From assembly GCA_024760905.1 (NCBI GenBank), contig CM045745.1:18248782-18312781 (forward strand): a stretch of 64,000 bases of DNA. The letters run 5' to 3'. The notes beneath the pieces were generated by a model. It had not been told where the DNA came from. It saw only the letters and a list, made by a program, of their open reading frames with translations, and made no database searches. Numbering within the stretch: the stretch's first letter is position 1; every line of letters starts with the position of its first letter. Source of the DNA: Plotosus lineatus (Eukaryota; Chordata; Actinopteri; Siluriformes; Plotosidae). Both the position numbers and the translations under genes were made by a program. Below, piece by piece: positions 1-13,745 of this stretch.

Positions 1-272
1 GAGCTATGGCATTTGAACTCTTAAACTTTCTTTTCTTTTTCAATTTGGTCACCAGCTAATAACCTCCTACCAGCCATCTCATAAACTCCTCTCAGACACA
101 TGAAGCCAGAGATTATTTTGCAAAACTCTACAACTGGCTAATGTCACTTTAACAGTGTACAAAGAGGATGCCATCCAGATTGCATACAGAATTCTGCTGC
201 TTGGCTCCTAGCCACGAATGACTGTAGCATTGTTGAGATTCAAACAAACAACAGAGTTATTTTAGGATGTCA

Positions 273-661
273 ACAGAAAAGTCATGCAGAGACAGAGGGC
301 AGTCGTGGCCTAGTGGTATAGGGTGCTGGATCGCTGATCCTAGTGTTGGGGGTTTGAGTCCCACTCTCCACAAGGTTGTCACTGTCCCCCCAGTGCAGCT
401 AACTGGGTTATCAAAGGTCAACCATATCTCTAATTGTCTATGGTGAGAGGCATATAAAAGAACCATTGCTGACTTTCGTAAAAGAGTAGGCTGCAAAGCC
501 ATCAGCGTGTTTCTGTCCCTTGCTAAAGGGTTGTGTCAGGAAGGGCATTTGACGTAAAAACCTATGCCAAATCAAATGTGCGAATCAGATGATTCGCTGT
601 TGTGACTCCTGAAAAAAAGGGAAAAAGCCGAAAGGAAAAGAAAAACAGAAAAATTATGCAG
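273..661 (+). mobile_element. SINE family A, full length, with imperfect target duplication
   Basis: The head carries Pol III promoter boxes (GGCCTAGTGG and a GGTTTGAGTCC B-box). A body follows, then a tail with ACGTAAAAACC and GATTCGCTGTTGTGACTCC, ending in GCCGAAAGG and an A-rich end. Flanking copies of ACAGAAAA..ATGCAG at 273-289 and 645-661 look like a decayed target-site duplication. Element proper is about 296-644. Confidence 0.85.
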
Positions 662-663
662 TA

Positions 664-1314
664 CAGTTGCCCCCTACTCACGAAATTAATCCGTTCCAGC
701 TCCTTTTTTGTAATGAGGTTTCGTAAGTAGAGCCGCATTTTACATGTAAAACGCCTGATTCGTTCCAAGGCTCCCAAGACAACCACATAAACCCATTAAA
801 AATGATAAAAGTACACCAATTTTGTATGAAATATGCATGAAATATGTGTTAAAAGTAAAAGAAAATTATTTATTAAACCATTTAAACATTTTATTAGAAT
901 ATTAAACCATTTTATTAACATATTTATTAATTAAACCGTTATTAAACATTTTTTATTAACACACACACACACACACAAAAAACACTGTCTTTCTCTCTAT
1001 CTCTCTCTGTCTCTCACACACACACACACACACTGAATACACATGCGCTCAGCTGAATGCGGGCTCCAGCCACACGCAGGATGCAGGAGCATTTTAAAAC
1101 GGGGAATTCAAAGCGCATTCCCTGCTTGACAGATCAGAGGTCCAAACTCAACTTTAACTTGTATCCTTGAGGGATCTGAGCTCCGGATGAGCCGCGTTTT
1201 GCTCACATTCGGAAGGACACGCCACATTTATTAAACATTTGCTGAATTAAACTTAAAAGAGAGTAAATTACAAAACCCGAAAGACAGTAAAGAACGCCTC
1301 CTTTCATCTCTATT

Positions 1315-1358
<44 letters not shown>

Positions 1359-1935
1359 AAAACTATCTTGTGTAAATTATATTTAAATGTTTAAATGGAC
1401 GGGATGTTGTATTTAAAGCGGAATTACAGTACCTGTTTGACAGATCAGAGGTCCTGATTCAATATTAACTTGCTTCCCTGTGAGATCGGAGGTCTTGTCC
1501 CACGGAGCACTCTGTTTCCTTGCTTCTTCTGCTTCAATATCATGCCGAAATAATCGCCTCCATCACTGTATTTCCGCATTTGGTATTCTCCGGGTCCATG
1601 ATGGATAACAAAATATAACACTGCAATGATCTCTCAAAAAGAACTCATGAGCCAACCTTCCTGTTCAACTCTCCTCTCTCACGCATGTGAACAGGAAGTA
1701 TGGGTTCAGGAAGTATGGGTACAGTTCAGCTGCCTCCTGGCCAATGGGAGGCCAGCGGGGCGGAATGTTGGGAGACAGCCAATGAGAGAGCAACTCGCGT
1801 ATGGTTTGAATTTTGAATGGCACTTTTCGTAAGAGGAGGTTGTTTTCGTATACAGAGGACGAAAACTTAGGTAAATGTTTTTTTGTAACCTGGAGTTTTC
1901 GTACACAGAGGGTTTCGTAAGTAGGGGGCCGACTG
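664..1935. mobile_element. pogo/Tigger-like MITE (family 1), complete
   Basis: The element starts CAGTTGCCCCCTACTCACGA and ends in the near-inverse (TTTCGTAAGTAGGGGGCCGACTG), flanked by TA at 662-663 and 1936-1937. TA duplications and CAGT-type termini fit the Tc1/mariner-pogo superfamily. No transposase frame is seen. The interior holds two related segments about 311 bases apart, each with CTGxTTGACAGATCAGAGG, and CA tracts at about 961-977, 1013-1034 and 1328-1352. Confidence 0.8.
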
Positions 1936-3760
<1,825 letters not shown>

Positions 3761-3805
3761 TTACCCCCCCCCCTTCCCCGTACCCCATACCCCGTACCCC
3801 CGCCC

Positions 3806-4052
3806 CCCATGCTGCTAACTGGGTCATCAAAGGCTGACCATGTCTCTCACTGTCTATGGTGAGAGGCATGGGAAAGAACCATTGCTGACTTCCATCAAGA
3901 ATAGGATGCATAGCCTTCAATGTGTTTCTGCCCTGTGAACTGTCCAGGTTGTACTCTGCCCTTCCCCAGAGTCGGCTGAGATTGACGCCAGCCTCCCCGC
4001 GACCTTAATTAGGATTAAGTAGTTCATAAAATGAATGAATGGATGAAGAAGC
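3806..4052 (+). mobile_element. SINE family B, 5'-truncated
   Basis: The body (GCTAACTGGGTCATCAAAGG onward) matches the shared SINE body. The 3' part is the L2-like tail (CTGTCCAGG, CCCCGCGACCTTAATTAGG, AAAATGAATGAATGG). The tRNA-like head is replaced by a C-rich tract. Confidence 0.8.
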
Positions 4053-4483
4053 ACAGCCCGCCCTTCCAGTTATGATTAATATTAATAAATAGTGGACCGA
4101 TGTGGAGTGAAGCTAGTTTTTGTTAACTCATAGCCTTATTTCAGAAATGGCATCACAGGAAATAAGTGATTTTGTTCATGAATTATATAGTTAAACTGAT
4201 GAAAAATTAAGAGGTAACATTCATGAATTAATCGGATAATGCTCACCTCCCAAGCCTGTCTGCACTCCATAACGATTTAATAATGTGCTTTCACTGGGAT
4301 CAGATGCAACCTCTTTTGAAATTTACCATATGATATTTTCTGATTGGCTGATAAGTGGTTAAAAATTAAATATTTAATCTATGAAAACTCCACTCTCTGT
4401 GTTGCAGCTTGTCAAATAATTATATTTAATGTATCTGCCTTCTCAACATAAGAACTGCAAGTTGTAGCAATTGAGTTAGTTGC

Positions 4484-4485
<2 letters not shown>

Positions 4486-4555
<70 letters not shown>
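4486..4555. repeat. (GT)n microsatellite
   Basis: About 70 bases of GT. Confidence 0.95.
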
Positions 4556-4557
<2 letters not shown>

Positions 4558-4579
4558 TCTTAATAGCTCTACATCTGGA

Positions 4580-5220
4580 ACTTTAATTCAATTCAGTTTT
4601 ATTTGTATAGCACTTTTTACAACTGACATTGTTGCAATGCAGCTCTGCATAGTAAAGGTAAGACAAAGTATAAAGGAATTTAAGCATTTTTCACATCCCT
4701 AATGAACAAGCCTGTGGGGACGGAGGCAAGGAAAATCTCCCTCAGTTGACACAAGGAAGAATCCTTGAAAGAAACCAGGCACAAAAGGGAACCCCTTCCT
4801 CACAAGAGAAACTTCATTGCAGTATATAATTGTGGCAAAGGAGTTTCATCACCATCAGTGAAAAATCATCGTAGCATTCTCTGAGTGCACATCTAAATCC
4901 ATATGAATCTTCATTAGCAGGAGCGAGGGGCTTCCAAGATGAAAACTTCAGGCAACATTCGCTCACCAGGATGGACCAAAGGTATCAGAGAGCGAAAGGA
5001 TCAGGAGCACCGGCATCCCAAAAGAAGCTTGTGTACCTCAACAAAATAAGATAAGAGAGGACAAGACAAGACAAGGCAAGACAAAACACGCACAGAGAAA
5101 GCAGAAGAGGAAAGAAACAGCAGTGGTGCAACTTTTTACTCACCTCTAAATTGCTAGGAGAGTGAATCGCACCAACTTCAGTCATACCCCTTAAAGTTAT
5201 AAGAAGCTCAGGCAAGTTTT
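4580..5220. repeat. interspersed teleost repeat fragment
   Basis: The segment beginning with TTCAATTCAGTTTTATTTG and the phrase GAAAGAAACCAGGCACAAAAG belong to a repeat I recognise as common across fish genomes. Its class cannot be settled here. A related piece occurs near 14475-14600 (GAGGCTTCTAAGATGAGAAC). No open frame is supported. Confidence 0.5.
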
Positions 5221-5257
5221 ACGGACATACTACACAAGCTTTTCTACTGTTTAATGT

Positions 5258-5604
5258 GAGAGATTTCCTTTCGGCTTTTTTTCCTTTATCAGGGGTCGCC
5301 ACAGTGAATGATTCGCACATTTGATTTGGCATAGGTTTTTGCATCGGATGCCCTTCCTGACACAAACCTTTAGCAAGGGACAGAAACACGCTGATGGCTT
5401 TGCAGCCTACTTGTTACGAAAGTCAGCGATGGTTCTTTTACATGCCTCTCACTATAGACAGTGAGAGACATGGCCCGCCTTTGATAACCCAGTTAGCTGC
5501 ACTGAGGGAAGGGGGGGGTGACAACCTTGTGGAGAGTGGGACTCGATCCCCCAACCTTGGGATCAGCGATCCAACACCCTATACCACTAGACCACCACTG
5601 CCCC
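5258..5604 (-). mobile_element. SINE family A, full length, with target duplication
   Basis: This is a complete antisense copy running from the tail (CTTTCGGCTTTTTTTCC) to the head (CCACTAGACCACCACTGCCC). Flanks are TTTCTACTGTTTAATGT at 5241-5257 and TTTCTACTCTGTTTAATGT at 5605-5623, a target duplication differing by a 2-base indel. Confidence 0.9.
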
Positions 5605-6439
5605 TTTCTACTCTGTTTAATGTAGTTACTGTAAATGTTCTGCATTTCATGTTATGCATTTGTATTTTCTCTTACTTTTGCTGTATTTATTCTATATAAT
5701 AGTCATATAACAGTTAATCAGAAAGAACAGGAAAAAATACGGTATTTGTTAAGATATGGTTATTTGCTTCAAAAGTCACAGTATTTTAAAACTTGGACCT
5801 TCTGCTGTAGCAGAAGTTGATTGTGAGGTACATCTCGTGTGTGAGCAGCACACAAGATTGTAACCATGCAACACAAATGCTGATTGGATTATAAGGATGA
5901 GGTCAATCATAGTGCTCGTTGTGAAAAAGATGATCTTAGCTATGGGCTTCGAATCAAGCCGCCTGTCCTTGTAACATCAGCTTCAGAGAAGGTTGGGAGT
6001 TTGCGGGATGGTGGGGGAAAAACGAGGAGCGAGATTTTGTTTTTGCGCTCCTAAATCTAGCGTTGGGAGTGTGAAGCGGTGCGATCATGATCGTGCCCCT
6101 TAAACGTGATGCACTGCACAGAAAGAGAGATAGGGGTGGGGATGGGGGGGGGGGGCGCTATGCATGTTCATAACAGTGTAATGCTAATAGAAGAATTTAT
6201 TATTGCGGAGTGTAGACAGGGACTCTGGCATAACTCATTATGGTAGCATGAATAAAAAAAAAAAAACAGAACGAGAAGGAAGGCAGACATGAAGTCACCC
6301 TGTGACATTGGGCAATTAGCCACTTCACTGTCAATGAACCTGTGTGAACATGTAGAGTGGGTCAGCACCAGTTTACCAGAACTCTCTATGCCTGAGAACT
6401 CCTAGATCTTCTCCTTTATCAAATAAATAAATAAATAAA

Positions 6440-7960
6440 TAAATGTTTTTTAAAAAAAGGGTTTGACTAAGCAAGTAAGTTTTCAGCCTAGTCTTAAAAA
6501 CAGAGACTGTTGGAGTCCCAAACATTAAATGAAAGCGTATTCCACAACTGTGGGGTTTTGTAAGAGAAAGCTCTTCCCACTGCAGTGGTCTTCGTTATTC
6601 GTGGTATCACTGAGTATATAGCCCCTTTTGATCTAACTGGTGCTGGATCATAGATAACAAAAAATCTGAGATAATGTTGTGAGAGACTATTAAGTGCTTC
6701 TTCTTCTTCTTCTTCCTCTTTTTCTTTCGGCTGTTCCCTTCAGGGGTCACCACAGCAAATGATCTGCCTCCATCTCTCCCTATCCTCTGCATCTTCTACT
6801 ATTTCTCCAACGACCTTCATGTCCGCCTTCACCACATCCATAAATCTTCTCTTTGGTCTTCCTCTGGGCCTTCTGCCTGGTAGTTCCAACCTTAGCATCC
6901 TGCTACCACTATACTCACCATCCCTCCTCTGTACATGTCCAAACCATCTCAATCTAGCCTCTCTGACTTTGTCTCCAAAACATCTAACATTAAGTGCTTC
7001 ATAGGTTAAAATTTGTAATTTATATTTGTTTTGACATCTAATTGGGATCCAGCACAGGATAAATAAAATAGGGATGATGTGGTTTGTGTCTTCTGGTTTT
7101 AGTAAGAACTCTTGTTGCTGCATTGTGGACTAGCTGGAGCTTGTTTATGCACCTATTAGAACATCCAGACAGTAACACATTAAAATAATCTATTCTTGAG
7201 GTAACAAAAGCATGAACAACTTTTTCTGCATCATGAAGTGACATATTTCTTATTTTAGCGATATTCCTGAGATGAAAGAAGGCTACCTCGGTAATATTAT
7301 CTATGTGAGCTTCAAATGAAAGATCAGGATAAATAATTACTCCAGTGTCTTTTACATTGATGAAACTGAAACACCATCCAAACTTGCTACATAATCAGAA
7401 CTCTTATTTAGTCTCTGCATGTGAGCAGAGTACAAGTCTAATCAAAGTTTATTGAGGAAGTTAGTAAGCATCCAGTGTCTAATGTCCTCTACACATTTCT
7501 CAACTTTATTAAGCTGTCGTCTCTTATCTTTGCTGAAATATATAACTGTATATCATCAGCATAACAATGAAAGTGAATACCATGATCATGAACAATATTA
7601 CCCAAAGGAAGCATGTAGTGTGAAAAAAGCAACAGACCAAGGTCCGAACCGTGTGGGACACCATACTTAGCATAATAACACACAGAGAAATCATCATTTA
7701 CATCTATAATTCGACAATGGTCAGTTAAATAAGATTTAAACCAGGAGAGGGTCGTTCCCTTAACTCCAGCAACATTTTCTAATCTGTCAAAGAGAATCGC
7801 ATGATCAATAGTGTTAAAGGCTGTGTGAAGGTCAAGTAACACAGGCAGGGACAGACAGCCATGGTGAGAGGCCACCAGTAGGTCATTTACCACCTTAATG
7901 AGTGCTGTCTTTGTGCTATGATGAGGCCTAAATCCTGATTGATACATTACTTGAATGTTA
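6440..7960 (-). mobile_element. L2-type LINE, RT to C-terminus, interrupted
   Basis: On the minus strand from about 7947 the frame reads an L2-clade reverse transcriptase: QSGFRPHHSTKTALIK, LPVLLDLHTAFNTIDHAIL, and HCYADDIQLYIS with the catalytic ADD. Downstream come SLHDAEKVVHAFVTSRIDYF and, after the nested RTE insertion, FKTRLKTYLLSQT near 6450. Frameshifts and stops make it a fossil. A TAAA-type tandem repeat at 6419-6445 sits where an L2 3' tail would be. The 5' portion (endonuclease) is missing. Confidence 0.85.
6701..6988 (-). mobile_element. RTE-type LINE, 5'-truncated 3' end, nested in the L2 LINE
   Basis: The minus strand encodes the RTE C-terminal block ([46 protein letters not shown]), followed by the 3' end and a (GAA)n tail. 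It is bounded by identical 12-base target duplications ATTAAGTGCTTC at 6689-6700 and 6989-7000. Confidence 0.92.
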
Positions 7961-8179
7961 TTCTTACAAAGATATTAACATACCTGCTCCTCTACAGCTA
8001 TTTATTAGAGCTTGGAGATAAAAGAGAGATGATATTGGTCTATAGTTGGACAACAGATATGGGTCATGGTCAGTTTTTTCATTTAATCAGAGGTTTGAAA
8101 ACTATTAGTTTATGGGATTTAGGTACATAGCCAGTGCTAAGGAAATAATTATTTATATTTAATAAAGGGTTGAGTGTGA

Positions 8180-8285
8180 GTATTGGCCCTGTGATTGTCT
8201 GGCTTCACCTAGAGTTGGCTGAGATGGGCGCTAGCTTCTCCACAACCCTAATTAGTATTAGGTGGCTTAGAAAATGAATAAAGGG
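8180..8285 (+). mobile_element. SINE-B / L2-type tail fragment
   Basis: Only the L2-like tail is visible (GAGTTGGCTGAGATGGGCGC, CAACCCTAATTAG, AAAATGAATAAAGG). Confidence 0.6.
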
Positions 8286-8289
8286 TGGA

Positions 8290-9047
8290 TCAATTATGTG
8301 AATAGCTGTTTAAAGAAACATGTAGGTTTTGGATCATCAAAACACATGTTGATGATTTAGATGGAATTTTGAGAAAATTGATGAGATTAGATTTGTCTTT
8401 TGAATGGGGCTAAGACACTAGTTCCTGACCTGATCGCAGGATATCATTATTTACTGTATTTGTTCCTGACATTTCTGACTAAGGTATAGAATCACAGAAT
8501 AGTGATAGAATTGACGAATGTGCAGCAGTGAAATTTGTTACTGTACAAATAATAATATAGACCCAGCAAATTAATATAAACATGCATTATTTTCCTTTTT
8601 TACAAGAAAAAAAAAAAAAATCAGATCCAAGCATTAAATAAAATTGGCTGTGGTAACCATGAGCTTCATATTATGTACAAATACAATGTTAAATTGAAAA
8701 ACATTGAATTGTAGGTTGTTGAGCTGCATTACATTAACATAACTCTGTTTAGGCTAAGCTTGCCATGCAGTAATGCAGTAGTGTCCACTCAATACAAATA
8801 GCAGCTCTTAAAAGCTTTAAGAAAGATTAGGCAGACAAATCCAAAGGCACAATTCAAACTTGAAAACATGAGACAGTTCAATCTATCAAAAAAAAAAAAA
8901 AAATAGTTCAGCACAGAAAATTCACAGAGCAAGACACCATGTTCACAGACATGGTATGGAGATCAGACATTTTTTACAATGGTTTGTAAAGAAAGAAACC
9001 AATGCTTAGCAATGTCAATATTTCAGTAACTGCATGTGAATTTCAGA
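8290..9047. other. AT-rich intergenic DNA
   Basis: I see only short A-runs (for example near 8607 and 8886) and no gene or transposon terminus. Confidence 0.5.
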
Positions 9048-9049
9048 TA

Positions 9050-9956
9050 CAGTAGATCCCCATTTTTTTTTTGCGATGGTTCGGTTCCTGCCCTTCCCAT
9101 GGCTTAAAAAAGTCTGAGTTATTGACACGGTTTTAAAACCCTATGTATGATATTGCATGCGCTAAAATATGCTTCTTAAACACATTCTATAGACAGTCTT
9201 ACTCATTAATACAGTAATAATGCAGTGAAATGTAGTAATGATGAAGTAAAATCTTTTTTTAATTTTGTAATGTGATAATATTTATTAATGAATAAAACAC
9301 TTAGGCTCCTTACCAGAAGCTTGTAAGATGTACTGTTTGCCTGACATCATAGGGCTTAACTAATTATTAAAAACACACTAAAAAAACCTCGAATTCACAA
9401 TTCAAACAGTAACGTTGATGACACGTGGGCGAAGGAGAAAAAAAAAGAGGTGCACACATCATCTGCAGCCAATCAGCAGGAGGGAGAAACAAAAGCTCTC
9501 AGCTATTGGCGAAATATGAATCATGTGCCAATAACTTCCGGTTTGCCACTAATCCGGAAGTGTAATAATAATGGAGTTAAATGTAGTAATGATTACATAA
9601 AAAACTTTTTAATTTTGTACTGTGATAATATTTATGAATAAATAAAGCACTTGAGCTGCTTACCAGAAGCTAGAGAAGATACCAGGCGTTTAAGTTACAT
9701 CATAGAACCTAAATAATAATTAAAAACACACTAAAAAATGTTACTTTTGTAATTCAGGCAATCATGTTGATAACTTGTGTACAAAGAAGAAAAAAGAGAT
9801 GTACGCATCATTTGCAATCAATCAGCAGGAAGGAGAAACAAAAGCTCTCAGCCAAAGCTAAATTTGAATCACGTTCTAGTTACTTCCGGGCTTGTCACCG
9901 ATCCACGAGTATGTGGGGGCACGAGCGCTGAACTGCAAATGATCAAGGGCCTACTG
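9050..9956. mobile_element. pogo/Tigger-like MITE (family 2)
   Basis: The left end CAGTAGATCCCC and the right end GGGCCTACTG are inverted relatives, with TA before the left end and a degenerate CA after the right. The inside carries a tandem duplication with a period of about 350 bases: AATTTTGTAATGTGATAATA at 9261 and AATTTTGTACTGTGATAATA at 9611, with the phrase CAATCAGCAGGAGGGAGAAA also repeated. No transposase is present. A second copy lies at 23667-24637. Confidence 0.75.
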
Positions 9957-10149
9957 CACTGTAAAGTGTAACTAGGTGTAAGTGCTGAGAGGTGTACTGG
10001 TGGTCATATGATCAGAATTAATAATCTGGTGTGACTGAGATTGTGAGGTGCATGCCGAGAAGTACAGAATACTGATTGGGATTTGATGTTTTCAGAGAAC
10101 CACTGATGTACACAGTCAAATCAATTTAATCCAGCAGTTGGAGAAGTTA

Positions 10150-10850
10150 CGTTAAACTGTTTTCAGGTTTTTTACATCCCAGACAATAATGTAATAATTT
10201 ACTATACATTTGGAATCTAATAAATTGTTGGATTCCTTTATGTGGTTATAGCCAAATAATACTCCTGGAGGACTAGACTTCTTGCTAGCAATATTCTGTT
10301 CTTTTTCTGTCATCTTGTGTAGGAACGTCAGCGAGTTGTGGTTGGTGTACACTTGTATGGGTTCATTGGACAATTATACCTCCAATTGCTGTATTGCTAG
10401 CATCAGGGCAAGGGTCTCCTTTTCGATGGTGGAATAGTTTTTCTGGTGGGTATTGAATTTCTTCGAGAATAAGCAGACCGGCTGCCCAAGGCCTTCCTTG
10501 TTTAGCTGCAACATGATGGTGCTTGTATCCATGTTTCTAGCATCTATATCCAGGTAGATGGTTTAGCAAAATCTGGGACCTTTAGAATAGATTGTATGCA
10601 TAGTAGGGACTTGGCATCATTGAAGGCCCTCTGGCAGGATTCAGACCAAACATACTCCCTGTCTTTCTTGAGTAAATTGGTTAATGGTGATGTCTGTGAA
10701 GTTTATACAGAACTCTGCAGTCCGCTATACCCAGGAATCTTATTAGTTCACGTTTATTCTTGGGCACTGGGAAATCCACGATACTTTGGACTTTTGCTGT
10801 GATTGGAGCTATTGGCTTATGGCTTATGATGTATCTCTTTAGGGGTCGGG
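10150..10850 (-). mobile_element. Ty3/gypsy retrotransposon fragment (RT end and RNase H)
   Basis: The minus strand reads parts of a gypsy pol: ITAKVQSIVDFPVPKNKRELIRFLGIA (thumb/connection) near 10830-10730, and then an RNase H-like TIEKETLALMLAIQQLEV and NEPIQVYTNHNSLTFLHKM. Stops and frameshifts interrupt it. No LTR is attached; the + strand continues directly into an unrelated LINE. Confidence 0.75.
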
Positions 10851-13045
10851 TGCAGTGTAAGTTGGGTGGCCGCCGAAGGCATGGGTTCTGTCGGACCGAT
10901 CCTTGGCTACTTACTCTGACCCTCGGGACATGGAATATCACCTGTCTGGCGGGGAAGGAGCCTGATCTGGTGCGTGAGGGGGGGGGGGGTACCAACTAGA
11001 TATAGTCGGGCTCACCTCAATGCATTGCTTGGGCTCTGGAACCATCCATCTCGAGAGAGGCTGGACCTTATTCTATTCTGGAGTTGCTCATGGGGAGAGG
11101 CGGCGAGCCGGTGTGGGTATTCTTGTTGTCCCCCGTCTTGGTGCCCAAATGTTGGGGTTCTCCCCGGTTGACGAAAGGGTAGCTTCCCTTTGTCTTCGGG
11201 TGGGGGGACGGGACCTGACTGTTATTTGTGCTTATGCACCAAATGACAGTTCAGAGTATCCACCCTTTTTGGAGTCCTGGGGGTGTTGGAGAACGCTCCC
11301 TCGGGAGACTCACTCGTTGTCTTGGGAGAGTTCAATGCCCATGTGGGCAACAATAGTGTGACCTGAAAGGGTGTGATCGGTAGGTACGGCCTTTCCAGTC
11401 TGAATCTGAATGATGTTTCGTTGTTGGACTTCTGTGCTCGTCACAGTTTGTCTATCATGAACACCATGTTCAAACATAAGTGTTCCCATAAGTGCACTTG
11501 GCACCAGGACACCCTAGATCACAATTCGATGATTGACTTCATAGTCATGTCATCGGACTTGCGGCCATATGTTCTGGACACGGGTGAAGCGAGGAGATGT
11601 GCTGTCTACCAATCACCACCGGGTGGTGAGTTGGCTTTGGTGGTGGGGGAGGCTGCCTTCCAGACCTGGCAGGCCCAAGCGTGTAATCAGGGTCTGCTGG
11701 GAACGTTTGGCGGAGTCTCCTGTCCGAAAAGCCTTTAACTTCCACCTCCGGCAGAGCTACAACCACGTCCCAGAGGAGGCGGGGGACATGGAATCTGAAT
11801 GGGCTATGTTTCGTACCTCCATTGCTGAGGCAGCAGCACATAGCTGTGGCTGTAAGGTTGTCGATGCTTGTTGTGGCGGTAACCTCCGAACCCGGTGGTG
11901 GACACCTGCGGTGAAGGGGGCTGTCCAGCTGAAGAGGGAGCCTATTGGGTTTTATTAGCCTGTGGGATTCCCGAGGCAGCAAACAGGTACCGGCAGGCCA
12001 AACGTGCTGCAGCCGAGGCTATTGCAGATGCAAAATCTCGGGCATAGGAGGAGTTCGGTGAGGGCCTAGAGAGTGATTATTGGTTGGCCTCAAAAAGGTT
12101 CTGGGCTGCCATCCGACGCCTTAGGAGGGGGAAGCAGTTCTCCACAAACACTGTTTACAGTGGAGGTGGGGAGCTGCTTACCTGGACTGGGGATGTCGTC
12201 GAGAGGTGGAGGGAATACTTTGAGACCTCCTCAATCCCACCAACATGCACTCCTTGGAAAAGGAAGACCCTGGGGTTTCGGGTGGGGGGTCCGCTCATCA
12301 CTGGAGTGGAGGTCAGTGAGGTTGTCAAAAAAATCCTTGGTGGTCGAGCTTCGGGGCTGGACGAGATCCGCCTGAAATATCTCAGGGTTCTGGATGCTGT
12401 GGGACTGTCTTGGTTGACACGTCTCTGCAACATCGCGTGTTCATCGGGGACTGTACCTCTGGATTGGCAAACTGGGGTGGTGGTCCCGATTTTTAAGAAG
12501 GGGGACTGGAGGGTGTGTTCCAATTATCGGGGAATCACACTCCTCAGCCTACCTGGGAAAGTCTATGCGGGGGTACTAGAGAGGAGGATCCGACCGATAG
12601 TCGAACCTTGGATTCAGGAGGAACAATGTGGTTTTTATCCTGGCTGTAGCACTCTAGACCAATTCTTTACGCTCCACAGGATTCCGGAGGGGGCATGGGA
12701 GTTTGCCCAATCTGTCCACATGTGCTTTGTGGATTTGGAGAAGGCTTTCGACCGTGTCTCTCGAACAATCTTGTGGGGCGTGCTCCAGGAGTACTGCGTT
12801 CCGGACCCATTGCTAAGAGGCCATTCGTTCGCTGTATCACCGGAGCCAGCGTTTGGTCCGTATTGACAATAACAGATCGAATTAATTTCCGGGGGGAGTT
12901 GGAGTCCGCCAAGGCTGTCCTTTGTTACCGATTCTGTTCATAATTTTATTGGACAGAATTTCTAGGCGCAGTTGAGGCGTTGAGCGGTTCTGGTTTGGTG
13001 GGCATCGGATCTCGTCTCTGCTTTTTGCAGATGATGTTGTCCTTG
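10850..13045 (+). mobile_element. APE-endonuclease/RT LINE, frame-broken, 3'-lost
   Basis: Reading across frames, the start LTLTLGTWNITCLAGKEPDLV is an APE-type endonuclease N-terminus. Blocks DERVASLCLRVGGRDLTVI, DFCARHSLSIMNTMF and CTWHQDTLDHNSMIDFIV follow, then an RT. The element breaks within the FADDVV catalytic motif (TTTGCAGATGATGTTGTC near 13023-13040) and continues as SINE sequence. At least four frameshifts are needed to join the blocks. The LINE clade is not assigned here. Confidence 0.85.
12084..12866 (+). pseudogene. reverse transcriptase segment of the 10.85-13.05 kb LINE
   Basis: A 260-codon open stretch without its own ATG. It contains VPLDWQTGVVVPIFKKGDWR, SNYRGITLLSLPGKVYAGVL and MCFVDLEKAFDRV, the fingers/palm motifs of a non-LTR RT with the first catalytic aspartate. 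The frame is lost after WGVLQEYCVPDPLL. It is a remnant, not an active gene. Confidence 0.8.
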
Positions 13046-13236
13046 TATAGGGCGCTGGATCGCTGATCCAAAGGTTGGGGGTTCAAGTCCCACTCTCCAC
13101 AAGGTTGCCAATATTCCCCCCCAGTGCAGCGAACTGGGTTATCAAAGGCGGGCCATGTCTCTCACTGTCTATGGTGAGAGGCATGTAAAAGAACCATTGC
13201 TGACTTTCATAAAGAGTAGCTGCAAAGCCGTCAATG
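13046..13236 (+). mobile_element. SINE head/body fragment lacking both ends
   Basis: It begins at TATAGGGCGCTGGATCGCTG, missing the first bases of the head, and stops at GCCGTCAATG, losing the tail. It is joined directly to an antisense RTE LINE segment at a shared TCAATG (13231-13236). Confidence 0.8.
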
Positions 13237-13745
13237 CCCTTCTCACTTCACCCTTACTAATCTTTGCTACTTCCTGGTCCTCAGCGCTCACCCTTTCTAC
13301 TCCTTTTTTCTCTCTCATTTTCCTCATTCATCAGCTTTTCAAAATATTCATTCCATCTTCCTAGCGCACTTCTGTTCACAGTCAATACATTTCCCTCTCT
13401 GTTGTTAATCACTCTAACTTGCTACACATCCTTCCCATCTCTATTTATCTGCTGTGCCAACCTGTATAAATTATTTTATCCCTCCTTACTGTCCAACCTA
13501 GCATAAGAGTCATCATACACCTTCTGTTTGGCCTATGACACCGCTACCTTCACCTTAGGCTCTGTCTCCCTGTACTCCTGTTTACTTTCTTCGGTCCTCT
13601 CAATGTCCGTACCCCCAGTTCTTAGCTAACCTCTTCCTTTGTACACACTCCTGCACTTCCTCATTCTACCACCAAGTCTCCTTATCTACTCTTCTTCCAG
13701 ATGACACATCAGGTGTTCTCCTACCTGTCTCCCTCATGTTCCTCC
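13237..13745 (-). mobile_element. RTE-type LINE internal fragment
   Basis: Antisense RTE sequence corresponding to the region upstream of RT (compare 26995-27520 and 50090-50590). It has neither the LINE 3' end nor 5' end. It fuses at TTTTTTAAAGC to a pogo-like fragment. Confidence 0.8.

Noticed and set aside
296..370. Possible tRNA gene
   Set aside because: The A and B boxes belong to the SINE head; the same sequence recurs with a SINE body and tail many times in the window.
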